From Fratercula arctica (Eukaryota; Chordata; Aves; Charadriiformes; Alcidae): DNA of 64,000 nucleotides. The position numbers and the translations under genes were made by a program. Below are positions 60,563 through 64,000 of this stretch, in pieces. Position 1 is the first letter of the stretch; every line of letters begins with the position of its first letter. The notes under the pieces were generated by a model, which saw nothing but the letters and a program-made list of their open reading frames with translations, was not told where the DNA came from and made no database searches. The DNA lies in NCBI GenBank assembly GCA_947846985.1, contig CANTUZ010000004.1, positions 10,964,927 through 11,028,926 of the forward strand. The letters run 5' to 3'.

Positions 60563-61966
60563 TTGCATACAAGTAAAAAAACCCCAGCACATAATGTGTC
60601 GCTTAAAACCTGTGTAACGCTTGGAAAAAAGAAAAATACAGGTAATAATGGCAGTGAGGTAAAGTGTTTCAGAACAAAACCACAGTGATGATTTACTCAA
60701 ATGCAACAGCAGCTGCCTGAAAGCGTATTTATTTCCAATGTTTGTGAATCCTTGCCCTCTCCTTTTCTCATCCCCACAGTAGTTATTTCAGTTAGATCAG
60801 GCAGCCACACATCTACCGCCTTTGTTATCAGGAACAAATTGCCATATTCTGAGTGGAAGTAATGCTAGGAAAGAGCAGTTTGACCGGCCTGTGGTGGTAG
60901 TGGAAGAAACAGCGGGGGGTAAAGAGCTGGGGTCCTTCCCTCTCCCTCTGCTCCTCACCACCCACCTGCACAAGATGTGCTGCGATTTCTTCTTCTCCAA
61001 TCGATAGCTACAGTCAAACGTAAAATGGGAAAGAAATGTTCTCCTTTCAATAAAGCCCTCTGCTTCCGAAAACAGTAAGCGTAGAAACACCATTGTTGAA
61101 CAGTCAACACTTGTACTTTTGACCCTGTGTTTTATGTAGTGAGAGGGCAGAAAGGGGACAAGTTGTTTTTGGCAATCTTTTTAACTCCTTTGATAAGAAT
61201 TCACCAAAACTCAGACCAACAGAAATAATACAAGCAACATGATATTTTTTCAAACCAATAATAACGGTGTCTGAAAGTTCAAAAACTTTCTCCAGTTGTC
61301 TAACTTTACTTTTCTAAGGTAGATTGAGAGGAAAATTTTCAGCTAGCACTAAATTTGCATGACCACCTCTTTAAATTAGCGCTAAGGTGTTGTGAAAGCT
61401 TTTATTATTGCAGTAAGTGGCATCTTATCAATTGACAAGTACATCCGCATTAAATCTCCAGATCCTGGCCTTTGGCATATGAGAGTACTGATCATCGAAC
61501 ATTATGTTCCCACTCAAAATGCTGTCTTGAGAAATTGTTAAAGGCAACTTGCTTTACAGGAGGCATCTACTCTCAGATTAAATCATTGCTTAGCCTTTCT
61601 ATTCATTTGAACTCTTTGGTGCTACCAGAGGCTCAAATAACTTTAACAACAACAACAAAAATCTACTTTTCCATCTGCGGCTAGAGGTGATTACGCACTA
61701 CCCAATTGCATTACAGTGACAAGACTGGACCACAGTGAAAGCACAGTTTTATGATCTTATGTTCAGTTATTTAAAGCGTATGATACTGGGGGACGGGGGA
61801 GACGAAATACCTGAAAGACTGCCATCTGGTACAAAGCATTTTAGCATGTAGTTTATAAAGATACTAGAAATACAGACCTATTTTTGAGTCCCTTTCACAC
61901 AACTGTCAGGGTCCAAGCAGAGAATATACCAGGTAGAAACCTGCAAAATGGTAGCCAGAAAATGGA
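60563..61966. other. Unique sequence, no gene recognised
   Basis: Short AAC repeat near 61,647-61,658 and an octamer ATTTGCAT at 61353-61360. No exon or further CR1 was recognised. Confidence 0.45.
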
Positions 61967-62008
61967 GGGGGGGGGGGGGGGGGGGGGGGCGGCGGAGAGA
62001 GAGAGAGA
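61967..62008. repeat. Poly-G tract (23) followed by a GA repeat
   Basis: Twenty-three G in a row (61967-61989), then CGGCGG and a GA microsatellite to about 62008. The tract is a G-quadruplex candidate on the + strand and a likely site of sequencing length error. Confidence 0.9.
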
Positions 62009-62437
62009 ATGAGAGAATCCACACATATTCCTAAACAGAAAGGTGCTGACTAGCAGTTGGTTTGGTTTTGGGTTTTTTTTTTTTCCCAAGTGTCCAACGA
62101 TCATTTCTACAGAATGCTGTGTTGCAAAGGGAAACCCACTGGTGATGTGGATTATATGAGGTAGGGGAGCTCTTTTGGCAATAATCTGGAGCAGCGTGTC
62201 AATGCTTAGTTTCTCTTATGGCTGCCTTGCTTGAGAGTGGGATTTAGGCTGAATGAACGTGATGCCCTGAGCAGCTGTACCATGGATGTGTCTTTGCCTG
62301 AGGTTTAGCAACTCTGACAAGAATGTATTTTGGTTAGGGGTAGTGAAGAGAAACCTCACCCTGCCAGCTAACAGCAGTCCCTGGGACTGGACAAAGAGAT
62401 GATCTCTTACCGAGGGAGTGAGGGGGAGAAGGATGCC
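62009..62437. other. Unique sequence, no gene recognised
   Basis: T12 at 62073-62084. Nothing else identified. Confidence 0.4.
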
Positions 62438-62461
62438 ATAAAAATAGGGAGGGGCGGGGGA
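62438..62461. promoter_or_regulatory. MEF2-like motif next to a GC box
   Basis: ATAAAAATAG (62438-62447, reading CTATTTTTAT on the minus strand, the MEF2 consensus) lies directly beside GAGGGGCGGGGG (62450-62461, an SP1-type GC box). The pairing is suggestive of a muscle- or neuron-type regulatory site, but single motif matches are common by chance. Confidence 0.2.
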
Positions 62462-63414
62462 AGAAAGATAAAACCAAAATGCCTTCAGGTCATCTTGTGC
62501 AATTTTTAAAAAAATGTTAAATTAAAAGCAAACAACTCTTCTTATTCCTCCTGCCCTTGCTTCTAGTCTGTCACGTTGCCAGGAATTGTTAATGCAGGCA
62601 GGCACTCTGTGTTGCATTGCGGTAGGCGAAAGTGGCGTGCGTAATTTGATGTGTAGAAGTGTTTGGGTCTTTTTTTTTTTTTTAATCAATTTGATCAATT
62701 AAAAAAAATGAAACAAAACCCCAAATGCAAAACACCCCCTATTTTCCTAATATTTTCTTCTTCCAGTTTCACGTAGACCCTCAGAATTACCACGTGTATC
62801 TGTAAAGGGCTGATGCAGAACTTTGCATGGTGTCATCTGGTGATAACTTTTTTTGTCTGGAATTCCCAAAGCGGGTGGAGAGACAGGGTGTGGGTTACAG
62901 GGCTGTTAATACCTACTCTGTAGGTACTGCCAGCTGCCTTCGTCTGCCCGAGCCATCCTTTAATGGCCTCATAAAATGTGCCCTGGAGTGTCTTTGGAGC
63001 ATTAATATGCTCTTCCACTTGAGAATTTCATCTTTAGAATATAAAGTCTTCCAATACAGTTTTTATAGTGGAAGAATAAGACTAATTAGTTTAATAGATG
63101 GTAAAGGGAATTGGCTAAATTGAAAGGATTTGTTGCGCTTTCTTATTTTGAAGCTATTTCTGATTCAAATATTTTAAAATAGAATTCACTGTAGTCAATG
63201 TCAACAGCAGCTAATGTCCCAATGCCTTTACCTGTATGCTTCATCTCTTAAAACCTACTCAGAATTTTCTGCCTTGTTTCATCTGATTTTCTTACCCTTT
63301 TTGCTTAGCAGATGAATCCAACTGTTTTTTCACCAGTGGGGGTGTTTCTTCGAGTTTTTATTTTGGACTAACAAAGTCATAACCCTAAAAAAGCGGTGGA
63401 GGGTGGGAGGGACA
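62462..63414. other. Unique sequence downstream of the terminal exon
   Basis: T14 at 62670-62683 is followed by ATCAATTTGATCAATT and A8, a partly self-complementary AT tract. No exon or repeat recognised. On the minus strand this is the flank beyond the predicted polyadenylation site. Confidence 0.4.
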
Positions 63415-63606
63415 CAAATTTGGAGTTGCAGTGTGTCTTTATTGTAACTCTCACTATAGAATACAAAAATATGAAAGTGGCCCAGATACCCAAAAGATCC
63501 TGTTAAAGTCAGTTGCGGCAGGTGGTGCTTTTATAGAATTCTTCTATTCAGACACGATATCCATCACCATAAGTGAGTTCATCTACTTGGTAATTCTTCC
63601 TTTCAG
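63415..63606 (-). CDS. Candidate terminal exon of an unidentified minus-strand gene
   Basis: On the minus strand, a pyrimidine-rich intron end (TTTTGTCTATTTTCAG, 63622-63607) is followed by an exon whose first two bases complete an upstream codon. Then come 18 codons, ERKNYQVDELTYGDGYRV, and TGA at 63550-63548. Of the three frames only this one is open from the acceptor. After a 3' UTR of about 130 bases there is AATAAA (63443-63438) and a GT-rich stretch beyond, as in a normal cleavage site. The right end of the gene lies outside the window. I do not recognise the protein. Its C-terminal YRV fits the pattern of class II PDZ ligands, which is speculation. The short length means chance cannot be excluded. 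Confidence 0.45.
63438..63443 (-). promoter_or_regulatory. Polyadenylation signal AATAAA
   Basis: TTTATT on the + strand gives a canonical AATAAA on the minus strand, 104 bases after the candidate stop codon. A GT-rich patch (TTTGTGTCCC on the minus strand) follows within about 25 bases. AATAAA is common by chance in AT-rich DNA, so its weight comes from its position after the exon. Confidence 0.4.
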
Positions 63607-64000
63607 CTGAAAATAGACAAAATGGGGATCATTAAAACCATGTTTTACTTTGCTTCCATAAAGGCCGTACTGTTACAAAATGAATTAACTTGAAATGCTC
63701 TTTGCTTAATTAAGTGAGAATGCTTACTTTGGTCTCACTTCAGTATTCAGACTTTAGGAAGGTAGGGAAAGAAAAGGGAGGATAGATTAAAGAGAAAGGG
63801 AACAGCTGTTTAAAACTTAGTCTTTAGTCCCTAACACTCTCTGAATTTGTTATTCTTATTTGAAAAGGCATTTATGATGGTTTTCTAATGCTGCTGTTCC
63901 TCCCTCTCCTTTACTCTGCTCTCAGTTGTCCTTAGTTATTCCTTGCTTGTGAGATTTGTAATGTAAAACTACATTATTCATGTCATAAGGACACTTCTTG
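63607..64000 (-). other. Probable last intron of the minus-strand gene
   Basis: If the terminal exon is real, this is the 3' end of its final intron. Branch-point-like TTTTAATGA (minus strand) lies about 25-30 bases upstream of the acceptor. No second exon with a credible donor is visible before the window edge. Confidence 0.35.

Noticed and set aside
1..64000. CRISPR array, operon, insertion sequence, rRNA or tRNA genes, or endogenous retrovirus
   Set aside because: No regularly spaced repeats, no clustered long genes, no cloverleaf with conserved A/B boxes, and no paired LTRs or primer-binding site were seen. Weak, very old LTR fragments cannot be excluded by eye.

Overview
This window looks like ordinary nuclear DNA from a bird. 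It is AT-rich and mostly unique sequence. The only interspersed repeats I can recognise are CR1 LINE fragments, six of them and about 2 kb in total. All are 5'-truncated and match the 3' portion of CR1, which is the dominant retrotransposon of birds. I see no SINEs, no recognisable LTR provirus, no rRNA or tRNA genes and no bacterial-type gene organisation. Nearly all open frames of 60-110 codons here are chance frames, often reading through poly-T or poly-A tracts, and I have left them out.

Layout. From 1 to 10.8 kb there is unique, gene-poor DNA. It holds one diverged pair of direct repeats (1.7-2.0 kb) and a perfect 16-bp palindrome with forkhead/homeodomain-type sites (9.93 kb). A candidate exon with a consensus GTAAGT donor lies at 10,832-10,957. 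The following 5 kb or so are visibly T- and G-rich on the + strand, which would fit an unannotated + strand transcript. From 16 to 35 kb there is mostly unique DNA with three minus-strand CR1 fragments (20.6, 23.5 and 26.7-27.3 kb), several short hairpins and palindromes, homopolymer tracts and two small GC-richer patches (18.2-18.6 and 35.3-35.6 kb). From 35 to 55 kb I could identify no gene. From 55 to 61 kb lie the youngest-looking CR1 (minus strand, 55.1-55.7 kb, still coding for the last ~187 residues of its polymerase protein), an AT-microsatellite zone around a nested set of inverted repeats (55.98-56.57 kb), a + strand CR1 tail (58.7 kb) and another minus-strand CR1 (60.2 kb). Near the right edge (63.42-63.61 kb) is the only protein-coding gene part I would put forward: a candidate terminal exon on the minus strand. 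It has a splice acceptor, 18 codons, a stop, a short 3' UTR and an AATAAA signal.

No set of genes working together can be described here. The window is best read as an intergenic or intronic region, with a minus-strand gene ending just inside its right edge and possibly a noncoding + strand transcript in the left third. I did not find a clear new biological system. The observations most worth checking are the terminal exon, the duplicated element at 1.7-2.0 kb, the nested inverted repeats at 56.1 kb and the 10.8-kb exon candidate. Conservation and expression could not be tested from sequence alone.
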